DNA of 64,000 nucleotides from assembly GCF_913776295.1 (NCBI RefSeq), contig NZ_CAJYOJ010000079.1, forward strand, positions 1 to 64,000, written 5' to 3'. A program made the position numbers and the translations under genes. The notes under the pieces were generated by a model that saw only the letters and a program-made list of their open reading frames with translations, was not told the origin of the DNA and ran no database searches. This DNA comes from an uncultured Pedobacter sp. Lineage in GTDB: Bacteria; Bacteroidota; Bacteroidia; Sphingobacteriales; Sphingobacteriaceae. Position 1 is the stretch's first letter. Each line of letters begins with the position of its first letter. Shown piece by piece: positions 17,728 to 27,540 of the stretch.

Positions 17728-18879
17728 ATGAAGCACCTGTCCACGCTATTAGGATTTATCATTTTGACTTTAACAATTTATGCACAAGATGCAAAAACTG
17801 TAGACAAAGAGAAACTCTTCGACCTCTATCAAACTCAACGTTATGCAGATGCTGCTCAATACCTGAGCGGTATTTATGGTGAAGATGTACAGGATGTTAA
17901 AATCCTTAGCCAAATGGGATATTGCTTTTTAATGGCAGGAAATAACGTTGAAGCAGAAAAATTTTATAGCAAGGCGTATGCCCTGCAACCAAAAAATCTT
18001 TCCATTTTGTTTAGCCTGGGCAGTATTAACACCAAAAGAGGTAATACTGAAAAAGCAAAGTTATATTATGGCGAAATTGTAAAGATCGACTCTAACAATT
18101 TTAGTGTGTACAAGTTATTGGCTAATCTTTACCGCATCCCTACCGATTCGCTTAAATTATTTTACCTGCTAAAAGCCAATAAAATTAATCCTGCTGAAGG
18201 AGATGTGGCTGTAGACCTTGCCGGCATTTATTCCACCAACCAAACTTATGAAAAAGCTTATCAGATCCTTGATATTGCCAGTAAAGCTGATAGCGACAAT
18301 CTGATCCTGCAAAAGGAAAAGCTGCCTATCGCCAATCAGTTAAAAAGATATACTGAAGTGATTGCAGCTGGCGAAAAATTATTAAAGGACGGAGGTGATG
18401 CAGGTGTATTAAAGGATGTGGCCAAAGCCTACTATTACACCAAAAAATACCAGAAAGCAATTGACCTTTTTAAACTATTGGAGAAAGTTGCCATGCAGAA
18501 CGAAGCCACATTATATTATACCGCACTAAGTTACCGGGCCTTAAAAAACTATCAGCAGGCTGCCAATTATACGAAGAAGACGATTGACGAAGCCATTTCG
18601 CCCAATACAGCGAGTTACTATTCTCTATTGGGCCTCGTTTACGAAGAAAACAATCAACTGAGCCTGGCGAATTCAGCTTACAAAAAAGGGCTGCAGTTTA
18701 ATGCGACCCCTAATCTGTATTATAGACTGGCTGTATTTTATGATACCAAGCTAAAACAGTCTGCTAATGCCTTAAAATACTACAACCTCTACCTGAAAAG
18801 CAAACCCAGCGTTACAGATGATAAAGAAGAACTTAAATTTGTTAAAGATCGTGTCGCACAGCTAAACCTGGCCGATTAA
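17728..18879 (+). CDS. exported tetratricopeptide-repeat protein
   Basis: The protein has 383 residues with signal peptide MKHLSTLLGFIILTLTIYAQ. About eight to nine TPR-like helix pairs follow, for example GYCFLMAGNNVEAEKFYSKA with YALQPKN, and YSLLGLVYEENNQLSLANSA with YKKGLQF. TPR arrays bind partner proteins; here it acts in the periplasm or envelope. The gene is monocistronic and its stop overlaps that of the converging DUF4268 gene by four bases. Confidence 0.83.
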   Translation: MKHLSTLLGFIILTLTIYAQDAKTVDKEKLFDLYQTQRYADAAQYLSGIYGEDVQDVKILSQMGYCFLMAGNNVEAEKFYSKAYALQPKNLSILFSLGSINTKRGNTEKAKLYYGEIVKIDSNNFSVYKLLANLYRIPTDSLKLFYLLKANKINPAEGDVAVDLAGIYSTNQTYEKAYQILDIASKADSDNLILQKEKLPIANQLKRYTEVIAAGEKLLKDGGDAGVLKDVAKAYYYTKKYQKAIDLFKLLEKVAMQNEATLYYTALSYRALKNYQQAANYTKKTIDEAISPNTASYYSLLGLVYEENNQLSLANSAYKKGLQFNATPNLYYRLAVFYDTKLKQSANALKYYNLYLKSKPSVTDDKEELKFVKDRVAQLNLAD

Positions 18880-19337
18880 ACCAGATCTTCGAAAACCGGT
18901 TTTACATTGTCCCAAAATTCGTCCAGGGCAATTATTCTCGGTTTAAAAAACGAAATTAGAGTTGGCCAATGCGCCTGGTTAAAGATGCTCACGCCAGATA
19001 TGCTGATGGAAATTTTAGATATCATTTTACCGAAATCATCAGATGAATCCTTAATCCAGTCCCATTCTTCACCTACTGTATTCTTAAATAAGAGCTTAAA
19101 TTCTTCAAACTGTTCAAAAATAAGGTGCCTGATATCGGGATCAGAATGGGAAAGCTGAATACTGATGAAGGCTTTTTTTCCATCAACATCCATCTTAAAG
19201 AAGATGTTCTTCACGCCGGTTTTGTAGTTTATCCAGTTTACAGTCGAACCGCTTGCTGACGGAACAGGCTTCATATATTGCCCAAAACTGATCCAAAACT
19301 GTTGACGTAATCTCGCTGCTTCTTCTTTACTGTACAT
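18876..19337 (-). CDS. DUF4268 family protein
   Basis: A 153-residue soluble protein. It begins MYSKEEAARLRQQFWISFGQ and contains WINYKTGVKNIFFKMDVDGK, AFISIQLSHSDPDIRHLIFE and EEWDWIKDSS, which I recognise as the DUF4268 pattern. In other bacteria this domain is found alone or beside predicted nuclease domains, and its activity is unknown. It converges with the TPR gene with a 4-base overlap of stop codons and has no co-directional neighbour nearby. Confidence 0.78.
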   Translation of the reverse strand: MYSKEEAARLRQQFWISFGQYMKPVPSASGSTVNWINYKTGVKNIFFKMDVDGKKAFISIQLSHSDPDIRHLIFEQFEEFKLLFKNTVGEEWDWIKDSSDDFGKMISKISISISGVSIFNQAHWPTLISFFKPRIIALDEFWDNVKPVFEDLV

Positions 19338-19385
19338 TTATTTTTTTAGCATCTGATAAAGGCCTTATCATCGTCAACCTAAATC

Positions 19386-19452
19386 GTCATTCCCGCGCAG
19401 GCGGGAATCTTAAAGCAAATGCATTAGGATTCCCAATCAAGTTGGGAATGAC
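19386..19452. repeat. REP-like double hairpin
   Basis: Two hairpins, ATTCCCGC/GCGGGAAT (19389-19408) and ATTCCCAA/TTGGGAAT (19429-19449), lie within outer arms GTCATTCC and GGAATGAC. This is a typical dispersed palindromic unit between genes. Confidence 0.75.
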
Positions 19453-19508
19453 AACTTCCTGTAAAAAAATATTTACGATGTCTCCTTACAAAGCTGCAAT
19501 ATTAGCGA

Positions 19509-22151
19509 TTAATATTTACTTTCAAAATGATAACTTCCGGAGCCAACAGTTTCTCTTTTTCCGGTAACAGGCATTACAACAGTGGCGGTGGTATTGCATG
19601 GAACCACTACATCCAGCTTAAAGGTCCCATCAGCTAGCGTCCAGGATGATTTTATAGTTCCATAAACAGTTTCAAGCTCTGCTGAGGCACTGGTCAATTT
19701 ACCTCCGGGTCTCGGTTCAATCAAAATATCTTTATAGCCGGGATGTGTAGCGATTGGCTTAATACCCGCTATGTTTTTATACATCCAGTCACCAATGGCC
19801 CCGTAAGCATAATGATTAAAAGAATTCATATCTGCCGTTTGAAAAGAGCCATCCTGCTTAATACCATCCCAACGTTCCCAAATCGTAGTGGCTCCCATTT
19901 TTACAGGATATAGCCAGGAAGGATAGTTTTCCTGCAGCAGTAAATCATAAGCTACATTTTCATGCCCGAAACGGCTCAATACATGGCAAAGGTATGGAGT
20001 ACCTAAAAAACCAGTGGTGAGGTGATTCCCGTAATCTTTTACGTTATCAACCAACCGCTGCGCAGCCTGTGCACGTAAGCCTTCAGGTAACATATCAAAT
20101 TGCAAGGCTAAAACATAAGCTGTTTGCGTACTGGAAATCAATTTGCCGCCTGGCGTCATATTTTCTCTAATGTAAGCTGCTTTAATCTGATCTAACAGCG
20201 ACTCGTACTTCTTCACATCTTCTGTTTTTCCCAATACCTTTGCTGCATTAATCAGCAACTGAGTTGAATGCGCATAAAATGTTTGGGCAATCATATATTT
20301 ATCGGTTACCGCTGCACGGCCGTCGTTATCATCATTAGGACGATAGAACAACCAATCGCCAAAGTGGAAACCGGTATTCCAGAGGTTGTTTTTTGCGACT
20401 GATGAGATATAATCGACCCACTTCTTCATGCTATTGTACTGCGTTTCCAATATGCCCTGGTCTCCATACGACAGATACATATCCCAAGGAACAATGGTAA
20501 CCACATCGGCCCATCCGGCAGACCCTGCATCATTCTGATTCAGCACATTTGGTATAACAAACGGAACACTACCGTTGGGAAGCTGATCTGCAGCAACATC
20601 CTTTAACCATTTGGTGAAAAACCCTGATACGTCCATGTTATAGGCTGCCGTTGAAGCAAATGCCTGGGCATCGCCGGTCCAGCCTAAACGTTCGTCTCTT
20701 TGTGGACAATCTGTTGGTACATCAACAAAGTTCCCCTTCTGCCCCCAGGCAATATTGTGTTGCAACTGATTTAGCAATGGATTCGAAGTGCTGAATTTCC
20801 CAGTGGTTTTCATGTCAGAATAAACCGCTACCGCAGTAAGGTCTTCTGGTTTCAGTTCGCCGGGATATCCATCTATTTTAGCATACCTAAAGCCCTGAAA
20901 GGAAAAATGTGGCTCGAATACCTGTTCAGTTTCACCCTTTAAAATGTAATTATTCTGTTGCCTGGCCGTTCTCAGGTTAGTGGTATAAAAATTTCCTTCT
21001 TTAGTCAATACTTCTGCATGGCTGATCGAAATTTTTGTACCGGCCGGCCCTTTAGCTTTCAGCATTACCCAACCTACCAAATTCTGACCAAAGTCTACAA
21101 CCGTTTCTCCTTTTGGAGTTTTAAATATTTTTAGCGCTTTAAATTTTTCATGTTTAGTTACCTGGGGTCCGCTCATCCCAACCAGCTTTTCCGGACCAAA
21201 GGCCAATTCCTGTGCTGGTTTCCAGTTAGTGTCTTCTTTATAGCCAATATTATTCCATCCTTTGCGTTCCAACCGGGCATCATAGGTTTCCCCATCATAA
21301 ATATTAGCGGCTAATATTGGTCCGTAACTTGTTTTCCAGGTACGATCAGTTACAACCGTTTCTTTGCTACCATCAGTATACGCTACCTCCAGCTGCATTA
21401 ACAATGCCCTGGTATCGCCATAAAATTGTTTTTGATGATTAAACCCGATACGCCCTTTGTACCAGCCGTCGCCAAGCGAAACACCGATTACATTTTCACC
21501 TTTTTTTAACAACGGCGTTACATCATACACCTGATATTGAATGTGATCTTTATAACTGGTCCAGCCTGGTGCAAAATAAGCATTACCAACACGGCTACCA
21601 TTAATATTTGCCTCATATAATCCCTTTGCTGTAAGGTAAGCCAGTGCAGATTTAACCTGTTTTTTCAGCCTGATTTCTTTTCTGAACAAAGGACTTGCCA
21701 ATGAGGTATCTTTTCCGCTTACCGCTATCCATTTCGCCTGCCAATCTTCAGCCTGTAATCCTGTTTGGAAATATTGTACCGGCGACCATGGGGATGTGTT
21801 CCCATGATTATCTTTTACCCTAACCTGCCAGTAATATTTGGTTTTAGATGATAGCATTGGGCCATCATAGGCAATCAGCACAGACTGATCATTTGCTACC
21901 GCTGCTTTCCAAAAAACATTAGAAAGCGTTGCCGAAGTACCCATCCTGATCTCGTAACTACGCTGTCTGGTATTTTTGATATCAGAAATTATTTTCCAGC
22001 TAAATCTGGGTTTTGGATAATCGATGCTTAAAGGATTTACTAAATGCTCAATGGTTAAATCTTTTACCGAAAGTTTCTGGCTGAAGCTGTTTGTTGTAGA
22101 TAAAAACAATAAAACAAGGGTAGTAAACGGGATAAATAAATTTCTGGTCAT
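19509..22151 (-). CDS. GH78 alpha-L-rhamnosidase
   Basis: An 880-residue exported enzyme (signal peptide MTRNLFIPFTTLVLLFLSTT, cleaved near SFSQ). Domains in order: a fibronectin-like module (LTIEHLVNPLSIDYPKPRFS), the Bac_rhamnosid_N carbohydrate module (EANINGSRVGNAYFAPGWTS), the concanavalin-like module, and an (alpha/alpha)6 catalytic barrel with TDCPQRDERLGWTGDAQAF and the acidic pair around GATTIWERWDG. NSFNHYAYGAIGDWMY is a family signature. It hydrolyses terminal alpha-L-rhamnose from pectic or other glycans in the periplasm. No SusC/SusD pair or rhamnose catabolic genes are adjacent, so it is an isolated enzyme. Confidence 0.93.
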   Translation of the reverse strand: MTRNLFIPFTTLVLLFLSTTNSFSQKLSVKDLTIEHLVNPLSIDYPKPRFSWKIISDIKNTRQRSYEIRMGTSATLSNVFWKAAVANDQSVLIAYDGPMLSSKTKYYWQVRVKDNHGNTSPWSPVQYFQTGLQAEDWQAKWIAVSGKDTSLASPLFRKEIRLKKQVKSALAYLTAKGLYEANINGSRVGNAYFAPGWTSYKDHIQYQVYDVTPLLKKGENVIGVSLGDGWYKGRIGFNHQKQFYGDTRALLMQLEVAYTDGSKETVVTDRTWKTSYGPILAANIYDGETYDARLERKGWNNIGYKEDTNWKPAQELAFGPEKLVGMSGPQVTKHEKFKALKIFKTPKGETVVDFGQNLVGWVMLKAKGPAGTKISISHAEVLTKEGNFYTTNLRTARQQNNYILKGETEQVFEPHFSFQGFRYAKIDGYPGELKPEDLTAVAVYSDMKTTGKFSTSNPLLNQLQHNIAWGQKGNFVDVPTDCPQRDERLGWTGDAQAFASTAAYNMDVSGFFTKWLKDVAADQLPNGSVPFVIPNVLNQNDAGSAGWADVVTIVPWDMYLSYGDQGILETQYNSMKKWVDYISSVAKNNLWNTGFHFGDWLFYRPNDDNDGRAAVTDKYMIAQTFYAHSTQLLINAAKVLGKTEDVKKYESLLDQIKAAYIRENMTPGGKLISSTQTAYVLALQFDMLPEGLRAQAAQRLVDNVKDYGNHLTTGFLGTPYLCHVLSRFGHENVAYDLLLQENYPSWLYPVKMGATTIWERWDGIKQDGSFQTADMNSFNHYAYGAIGDWMYKNIAGIKPIATHPGYKDILIEPRPGGKLTSASAELETVYGTIKSSWTLADGTFKLDVVVPCNTTATVVMPVTGKRETVGSGSYHFESKY

Positions 22152-22296
22152 GTTGGTTAGTCGGTTATAATTTCAATAATGCGATAATCAGCAATATTCT
22201 TCAACTAACCATCCTGCACTGTTATGAAAAATAAACATTAGCAATATACCAATACCTGAAGAAAAGTGGATTTAAAAACACCTGAAACAATAGCGT

Positions 22297-22881
22297 CTAC
22301 CGCTTCATTAACCGGGCAACATACTTCCCAATAATATCAAACTCTAAATTTACCATATCGCCAACATTAACTTCCTGTAAATTGGTATGTTCAAAAGTAT
22401 AAGGGATGATAAATACCGAAAATTCGTCGTCAGCTGAATTTACAACAGTTAAGCTAATACCGTTTACACAGGCAGAACCTTTTTCTACAGTTACATTTCC
22501 GGCGCCGGCATCATATTTAAAACGGTATTCCCAGCTGCCATCCAGTTCTTCGCGTTTCACACAAACTGCGGTCTGGTCTACATGGCCTTGCACAATGTGA
22601 CCATCTAAGCGGGCATTCATCTGCATGCAGCGTTCCAGATTAACCCTACTGCCCACCTTTAAACTGTGCAGATTGGTTTTGTTCAGCGTTTCATCTATAG
22701 CGGTAACGGTATGTGTTCCGTCATTTAAAGCCACTACCGTTAAACATATCCCGTTGTGGGCTACACTCTGATCAATTTTCAGCTCATGACTAATTGCCGA
22801 AGATATGGTAAAGTGAATATTGGTATGATCATTTTTAATGGCAGTAACTTCGCCAAGTGTTTCTATAATTCCTGTGAACAT
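22297..22881 (-). CDS. ribE: riboflavin synthase alpha chain
   Basis: A 194-residue enzyme that converts two molecules of 6,7-dimethyl-8-ribityllumazine to riboflavin. It has the two lumazine-binding repeats: the first begins MFTGIIETLGEVTAI and includes AHNGICLTVV, and the second begins near residue 97 with RLDGHIVQGHVDQTA and includes ACVNGISLTVV. Length and order match the family. It is not in a rib operon; a REP-like element separates it from the biotin carboxylase gene upstream. Confidence 0.95.
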   Translation of the reverse strand: MFTGIIETLGEVTAIKNDHTNIHFTISSAISHELKIDQSVAHNGICLTVVALNDGTHTVTAIDETLNKTNLHSLKVGSRVNLERCMQMNARLDGHIVQGHVDQTAVCVKREELDGSWEYRFKYDAGAGNVTVEKGSACVNGISLTVVNSADDEFSVFIIPYTFEHTNLQEVNVGDMVNLEFDIIGKYVARLMKR

Positions 22882-22900
22882 TTATTTCTATTTTGTTGGG

Positions 22901-22996
22901 ACGTCATCTCGACTGAAGCATAGAACCGAACGTTCGGGAGAGAGATCTATCTCTTAATAGATTTCTCGGCTGCGTTATACTCCGCTCGAAATGACG
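22901..22996. repeat. ~96-base palindromic intergenic element
   Basis: The ends ACGTCATCTCGA and TCGAAATGACG are inverted. The inside contains AGAGATCTATCT and TTAATAGATTTCTC, which also pair. This architecture (CGTCAT-TTCGA ends around AGAGATCTATC) is a familiar dispersed repeat of Bacteroidota chromosomes. It lies between ribE and the biotin carboxylase gene. Confidence 0.7.
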
Positions 22997-23086
22997 AACT
23001 TGATTATTTATTACTGATAAAGATGCTGAAACAAATCCAATAGCTATCGGATCAGCATGATGGTCTCATCCGGACTTCTTTATGTT

Positions 23087-24616
23087 TTAATACCTTAATC
23101 TATTTTTTCTCCAGCCTGAAGCATTTTTTAAAGTTTCATTATTCAATACCAGCTCTTTCTCATCAAACAGTTTTGCGGCAATTATGGCAGCAATAAGCGC
23201 TTCACTTTCGTCCTGTTTCTTTAAATTTTCTATTTTAAAGTACTTAGCTACAAAATGGGTATCAAAATTACCTGTTTTAAAAGCCTCGTGCTGCATTACA
23301 AATTTACCAAAACCCAAAGTGGTTTCTATCCCCGTAATATCATATTCTTCAATCGCCCTTATCATTCGCGCTATGGCTTCTCCCCTGTCTTTTCCATAGG
23401 TAATCAATTTTGCAATCATCGGATCATAATAAATTGGTATTTCCATTCCCTGTTCAAAGCCATCATCAACCCTTACTCCATTGCCTTTTGGCGTGTGATA
23501 AGTTTGCAAAATGCCTATATCAGGCAAAAAATTATTGGCCGGATCTTCTGCATAAACCCTAAGTTCGATGGCATGGCCGCTTATTTTAAGGTCGTCCTGA
23601 CTAAAACTCAATTTCTCTCCGGAAGCAATTTTGATCTGCTCTTTTACCAAATCTACCCCGGTGATCAGCTCGGTTACCGGATGTTCCACCTGCAGGCGGG
23701 TATTCATTTCAAGGAAAAAGAAATCGAGGTTTTCATCGAGAATAAATTCTACGGTACCTGCTCCGGTATAATTTACCGAACGGGCCACGTCTACCGCACA
23801 TTTACCCATTTTTTGTCTGATTTCTTCAGTCAAAACAGATGAAGGGGCTTCTTCAACCACTTTCTGGTGACGGCGCTGCACAGAGCATTCGCGCTCAAAA
23901 AGATGAATAATATTGCCATGGCTATCGCCCAGAACCTGTATTTCGATGTGCCTTGGAGAGGTAACATAACGTTCGATAAAAACAGCGCCATCGCCAAATG
24001 CCGAGGTAGCCTCGCTTACGGCAAGCTGCATCTGTTCTTCAAAATCTTCTGCCCGCTCTACAATGCGCATACCCTTCCCCCCTCCTCCTGCAGCTGCCTT
24101 GATCAATATAGGGAAACCAACGTCGATAGCACGTTGCTTTGCCTCATCTACATCCTGAATGGCTTCTTCCGTTCCCGGAACCATCGGGATGTTATAGCGA
24201 AGTGCGGCGGCTTTAGCCGATAATTTGTTACCCATAGTTTCCATTGCCTGCGGCGAAGGGCCAACTAGAATGAGCCCCGCGTTGGCAACCATCTGTGCAA
24301 AACCGGCATTTTCTGATAAAAATCCATAACCCGGATGAATAGCTTCGGCACCGGTTAGTTTACAAGCATCAATAATTTTTTCACCTACCAGATAACTTTG
24401 GTTGGAGGGAGCCGGACCGATACACACCGCCTCATCGGCATAACGAACATGCAGTGCGTTCCGGTCTGCTTCAGAAAAAACAGCAACCGTTTTAATCCCC
24501 ATTTCCTTTGCCGAACGCATAATACGCAAAGCAATTTCGCCACGATTAGCGATTAGCAGTTTGGAGATTGGGGTTTGGAGTTTGGAGTTATCGGGCATTT
24601 TGGTTTGTTGGATCAT
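23087..24616 (-). CDS. biotin carboxylase subunit of an acyl-CoA carboxylase
   Basis: The protein has 509 residues. It has the biotin carboxylase order: N-domain (KLLIANRGEIALRIMRSAKE, HPGYGFLSENAGFAQ), ATP-grasp with the glycine-rich loop KAAAGGGGKGMRIV, catalytic region FIERYVTSPRHIEIQ and RECSVQRRHQKVVEEAPS, and EMNTRLQVEHPVTE. It carboxylates biotin on a carrier protein using ATP and bicarbonate. There is no biotinyl domain and no carboxyltransferase adjacent. The C-terminal extension is more like propionyl- or methylcrotonyl-CoA carboxylase subunits than minimal AccC. ATG 24598 is an alternative start. The codons before KLLIANRG come from a CTCCAAA-type repeat. Confidence 0.9.
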   Translation of the reverse strand: MIQQTKMPDNSKLQTPISKLLIANRGEIALRIMRSAKEMGIKTVAVFSEADRNALHVRYADEAVCIGPAPSNQSYLVGEKIIDACKLTGAEAIHPGYGFLSENAGFAQMVANAGLILVGPSPQAMETMGNKLSAKAAALRYNIPMVPGTEEAIQDVDEAKQRAIDVGFPILIKAAAGGGGKGMRIVERAEDFEEQMQLAVSEATSAFGDGAVFIERYVTSPRHIEIQVLGDSHGNIIHLFERECSVQRRHQKVVEEAPSSVLTEEIRQKMGKCAVDVARSVNYTGAGTVEFILDENLDFFFLEMNTRLQVEHPVTELITGVDLVKEQIKIASGEKLSFSQDDLKISGHAIELRVYAEDPANNFLPDIGILQTYHTPKGNGVRVDDGFEQGMEIPIYYDPMIAKLITYGKDRGEAIARMIRAIEEYDITGIETTLGFGKFVMQHEAFKTGNFDTHFVAKYFKIENLKKQDESEALIAAIIAAKLFDEKELVLNNETLKNASGWRKNRLRY

Positions 24617-24696
24617 TTATTTAACATGCTACATTGTTTTCAGATGCTCCATCTAAATAATGGATAAACTTTAAAAAAGCTATTTTATCTACCTTT

Positions 24697-25389
24697 CTAC
24701 CAAAACCGCCACCATTGACGTTTGGGTTTTAACTCTTCCCTCCCCGAATTAATACTTTCATCAACTTCCCCTATTTGAAACGTAATGGGTTTTGACGACG
24801 AATCAGTGTCTGTGCTAAAACTGAGTTCGTATCTTGTAATGCCACTATCGGCCACGATCTGCCTGGCAATTTCATTATCAGGAAGTATTTCCTTAAGTTG
24901 AAATACGCATGTTACTTTGTTATTTTGAGAAAAACCAGCAAAATTTTCCTTTATAAAATTAAGCACATAAAGTGTATGCTGATCAATTAAGGCCAGGTAA
25001 CCTAAAAACGACAAAGCTGCTCCACTTTCTGTTTCATCACCGCTATAAACCTTACCAGCGGCATAATGTAGATTTTCGTTAGTAAATAATTTACCAATTG
25101 AGATACATAGTTGTGAAGCCATTGGAAGAGGGTCCTCGTTCGCCGATAAAAAGCGTTGACAGTAAATAAAAACATCTGAGACTTGATTCAGATCTTCATC
25201 TTTAAAACGATTACGCAAACTAGCTAGAACCTGTGTACGAACAGCATCATCCTCGGTCATTTTAACTACCTCAGCAGTATTAACAATATCTTCATACAAA
25301 GCCGTGTTAATATTTTCAGCTGACTTTCCGTGCTGTTCTTTTAAGATTCCTAAAAACCCATCTAAAGGTGATTGATTGTTTCCGCTCAT
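24697..25389 (-). CDS. hypothetical protein, helical
   Basis: The protein has 230 residues from ATG 25389 (MSGNNQSPLDGFLGILKEQH); an upstream reading from 25422 is not needed. It is soluble, mostly helical, and ends in a tryptophan-rich basic tail KPKRQWWRFW. There is no signal peptide and no motif that I recognise. It lies between the biotin carboxylase and threonine aldolase genes on the same strand, 48 bases from the latter. Function unknown. Confidence 0.6.
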   Translation of the reverse strand: MSGNNQSPLDGFLGILKEQHGKSAENINTALYEDIVNTAEVVKMTEDDAVRTQVLASLRNRFKDEDLNQVSDVFIYCQRFLSANEDPLPMASQLCISIGKLFTNENLHYAAGKVYSGDETESGAALSFLGYLALIDQHTLYVLNFIKENFAGFSQNNKVTCVFQLKEILPDNEIARQIVADSGITRYELSFSTDTDSSSKPITFQIGEVDESINSGREELKPKRQWWRFW

Positions 25390-25437
25390 TATATTATTTT
25401 TACACTTCGTTATTGGGAACAAAATATAAGTTTCTGC

Positions 25438-26460
25438 TTAAAGGTGCAAAATTATTTCAATTGCCTGATCAATCATTTCAGCAGTTAGATCAAGGTGGGT
25501 TACCAAACGGATCGTACTGGCACTGGTGGTATTGCAATGGAGTCCTTTTTCCTTTAAACGGTGTACAATCTTTTCTGCTGATCCCTTTTCTACTTCAAAA
25601 ATAACAATATTGGTTTCTACCGGCATTACCGATTTTACATATTTTGCACTTGCCAATGCATTAGATAAAACCTGCGCATGTGCATGATCATCTTTTAAAC
25701 GTGTTACATGATGATCGAGCGCATAGATACCTGCTGCGGCCAAAAAGCCTGCCTGGCGCATACCACCACCAAAAGCCTTTCTAATCTTTCGTGCTTTATG
25801 GATCATTTGTTTGCCCCCTAACAATACCGAACCGACCGGAGCACCGAGTCCTTTAGACAAACAAACTGAAATGCCATCAAAATATTTACCGTATTCAGCT
25901 GCCTGATCTCCTGTGGCCACTAATGCATTAAAAATACGCGCGCCATCTAAGTGCAGTTTTAATCCTTTTATGTTACAGAGGTGATGAATAGATGCAATCT
26001 GCGATAGCGTATAGCAGCTACCACCGCCTTTATTTACAGTATTTTCTAAAACAACCAAACTTGAATTAGGATAGTGGATATTATCTTCATTAATTTCTGG
26101 TTCTATCAGCTCTGGTGTTAAAATTCCACGTTCGCCATGCAATAGCCTTACCGACGCGGCGGAGTGGAAAGCAATGCCTCCAATTTCGTAGCGATAAACA
26201 TGCGCCGTCTGATCACAGATCACCTCATCCATCGGCTGGGTAAAACATTTGATTGCAATCTGATTGGTCATCGTGCCGGAAGGGCAGAAAAGCCCGGCTT
26301 CCATATTAAAAATTGAAGCCAGCTTGTTCTCTAAAGCATGCACCGTTTCGTCTTCACCAAAAACATCATCGCCCACTTTTGCATTCATCATGGCGTCTAA
26401 CATCCCGGCAGTTGGTTTGGTTACCGTATCACTCCTAAAATCTAAAAATCGCTTGTTCAT
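25438..26460 (-). CDS. ltaE: low-specificity L-threonine aldolase
   Basis: A 340-residue PLP enzyme that cleaves L-threonine or L-allo-threonine to glycine and acetaldehyde. It begins DFRSDTVTKPTAGMLDAMMN with DDVFGEDETV, the family N-terminus. The PLP-binding lysine lies in SVCLSKGLGAPVGSVLLG, and LHLDGARIFNA supplies the aspartate that contacts the pyridine nitrogen. RKAFGGGMRQAG is also conserved. Length fits. The start lies 97 bases from a GTGTA-N5-TACAC site that it shares with the divergent kinase gene. Confidence 0.93.
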   Translation of the reverse strand: MNKRFLDFRSDTVTKPTAGMLDAMMNAKVGDDVFGEDETVHALENKLASIFNMEAGLFCPSGTMTNQIAIKCFTQPMDEVICDQTAHVYRYEIGGIAFHSAASVRLLHGERGILTPELIEPEINEDNIHYPNSSLVVLENTVNKGGGSCYTLSQIASIHHLCNIKGLKLHLDGARIFNALVATGDQAAEYGKYFDGISVCLSKGLGAPVGSVLLGGKQMIHKARKIRKAFGGGMRQAGFLAAAGIYALDHHVTRLKDDHAHAQVLSNALASAKYVKSVMPVETNIVIFEVEKGSAEKIVHRLKEKGLHCNTTSASTIRLVTHLDLTAEMIDQAIEIILHL

Positions 26461-26557
26461 TTCGCTATTTTGTTGTAAAATATTGTTGACGTTAAAAAAA
26501 AGACCATTGCCCTTTCTGGTATAATTTTAAGGTTTTTCGGTGATTACGCGCCGTATA

Positions 26558-26577
26558 TAGTGTATTTTTTACACACT
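26558..26577. promoter_or_regulatory. candidate NrtR-type operator, copy 1
   Basis: The core GTGTA-TTTTT-TACAC at 26560-26574 is one of four identical half-site pairs in the window. It lies 105 bases upstream of the sugar-kinase start and 100 bases upstream of the threonine aldolase start on the other strand. Confidence 0.6.
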
Positions 26578-26679
26578 TCATTTTCAGCAACAATAAATTG
26601 TTAAAAAATTATTAAAAAAAAGGATACAAAATATAAGACTTTTTATACTTTTATCGTGCTAAAACCAAAAATAAATAAA

Positions 26680-27540
26680 ATGATAGTAATTGCAGACGGC
26701 GGATCTACCAAAACAAATTGGTGTTTGATTAACGAGGCCGGCAGAAAAATTTACTTTAATACCGAAGGTTACAATCCATATTTTTCTAAAGGAGAGTACA
26801 TTGTAAAGTCTTTGAATGAGACTCTTCCTGACCACTTGGAAAGAGAAAAATTGACAGCGGTTTATTACTACGGTGCCGGTTGTTCTACACCTGCAAATGT
26901 TAAGATTGTATCCGATGCCATGCAACAGGTTTTCACCAACGCAACCATCTTTGTAGGCCATGATTTACTCGCTTCATGTAGAGCACTCCTCGGAAACGAG
27001 CCTGGGTTTGCCGCTATTTTAGGCACAGGCACAAACTCATGCCTTTATGACGGGAATGAAATTACTATGAACATCGACTCTTTGGGTTATTTCTTAGGTG
27101 ATGAAGGCAGCGGCTCTTACATCGGCAAACGCATTTTAAGCGATTACATGAAAGGCTATATGCCAAAAGGATTACGTGAGGCTTTTTATGACAATTATGC
27201 TTTAACCAACGAAGATATTTTTGATAATATTTACAATAAGCCGTTGCCAAACCGTTTCTGCGCAAGCTTTAGTAAATTCTTATACGATTTTAAAGATAAT
27301 TATGAAGACTATACTTTCAGCACTATCGATTATGCATTTACGGCATTTTTTGAAGCTTTGGTGATCCACTATCCAAACTATAAAGACCACAAATTAAATT
27401 GTGTGGGTTCTGTAGGTTATAGTTTCCGCGATATTTTAAGTATTGTAGCCGACCGTTACGAAATGGGTGTAGGCAAAATTATCCGCTCGCCTATAGATGA
27501 TCTGGTACACTACCACCTGGAGTTGGCGCCGAAGGCTTAG
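26680..27540 (+). CDS. BadF/BadG-type ATPase, probable N-acetylglucosamine/sugar kinase
   Basis: The protein has 286 residues from ATG 26680 (MIVIADGGSTKTNWCLI); a GTG at 26656 is less likely. It has the ASKHA fold: phosphate-1 loop DGGSTKT near residue 6, phosphate-2 region ILGTGTNSCLYDG, and GYFLGDEGSGSYIGKRIL. Family members in Bacteroidota phosphorylate N-acetylglucosamine or similar sugars. It stands alone before a strong terminator, opposite the NrtR-type regulator, and a regulator-type site lies upstream. A paralogue with a damaged ATP loop is encoded at 29503-30345. Confidence 0.82.
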   Translation: MIVIADGGSTKTNWCLINEAGRKIYFNTEGYNPYFSKGEYIVKSLNETLPDHLEREKLTAVYYYGAGCSTPANVKIVSDAMQQVFTNATIFVGHDLLASCRALLGNEPGFAAILGTGTNSCLYDGNEITMNIDSLGYFLGDEGSGSYIGKRILSDYMKGYMPKGLREAFYDNYALTNEDIFDNIYNKPLPNRFCASFSKFLYDFKDNYEDYTFSTIDYAFTAFFEALVIHYPNYKDHKLNCVGSVGYSFRDILSIVADRYEMGVGKIIRSPIDDLVHYHLELAPKA

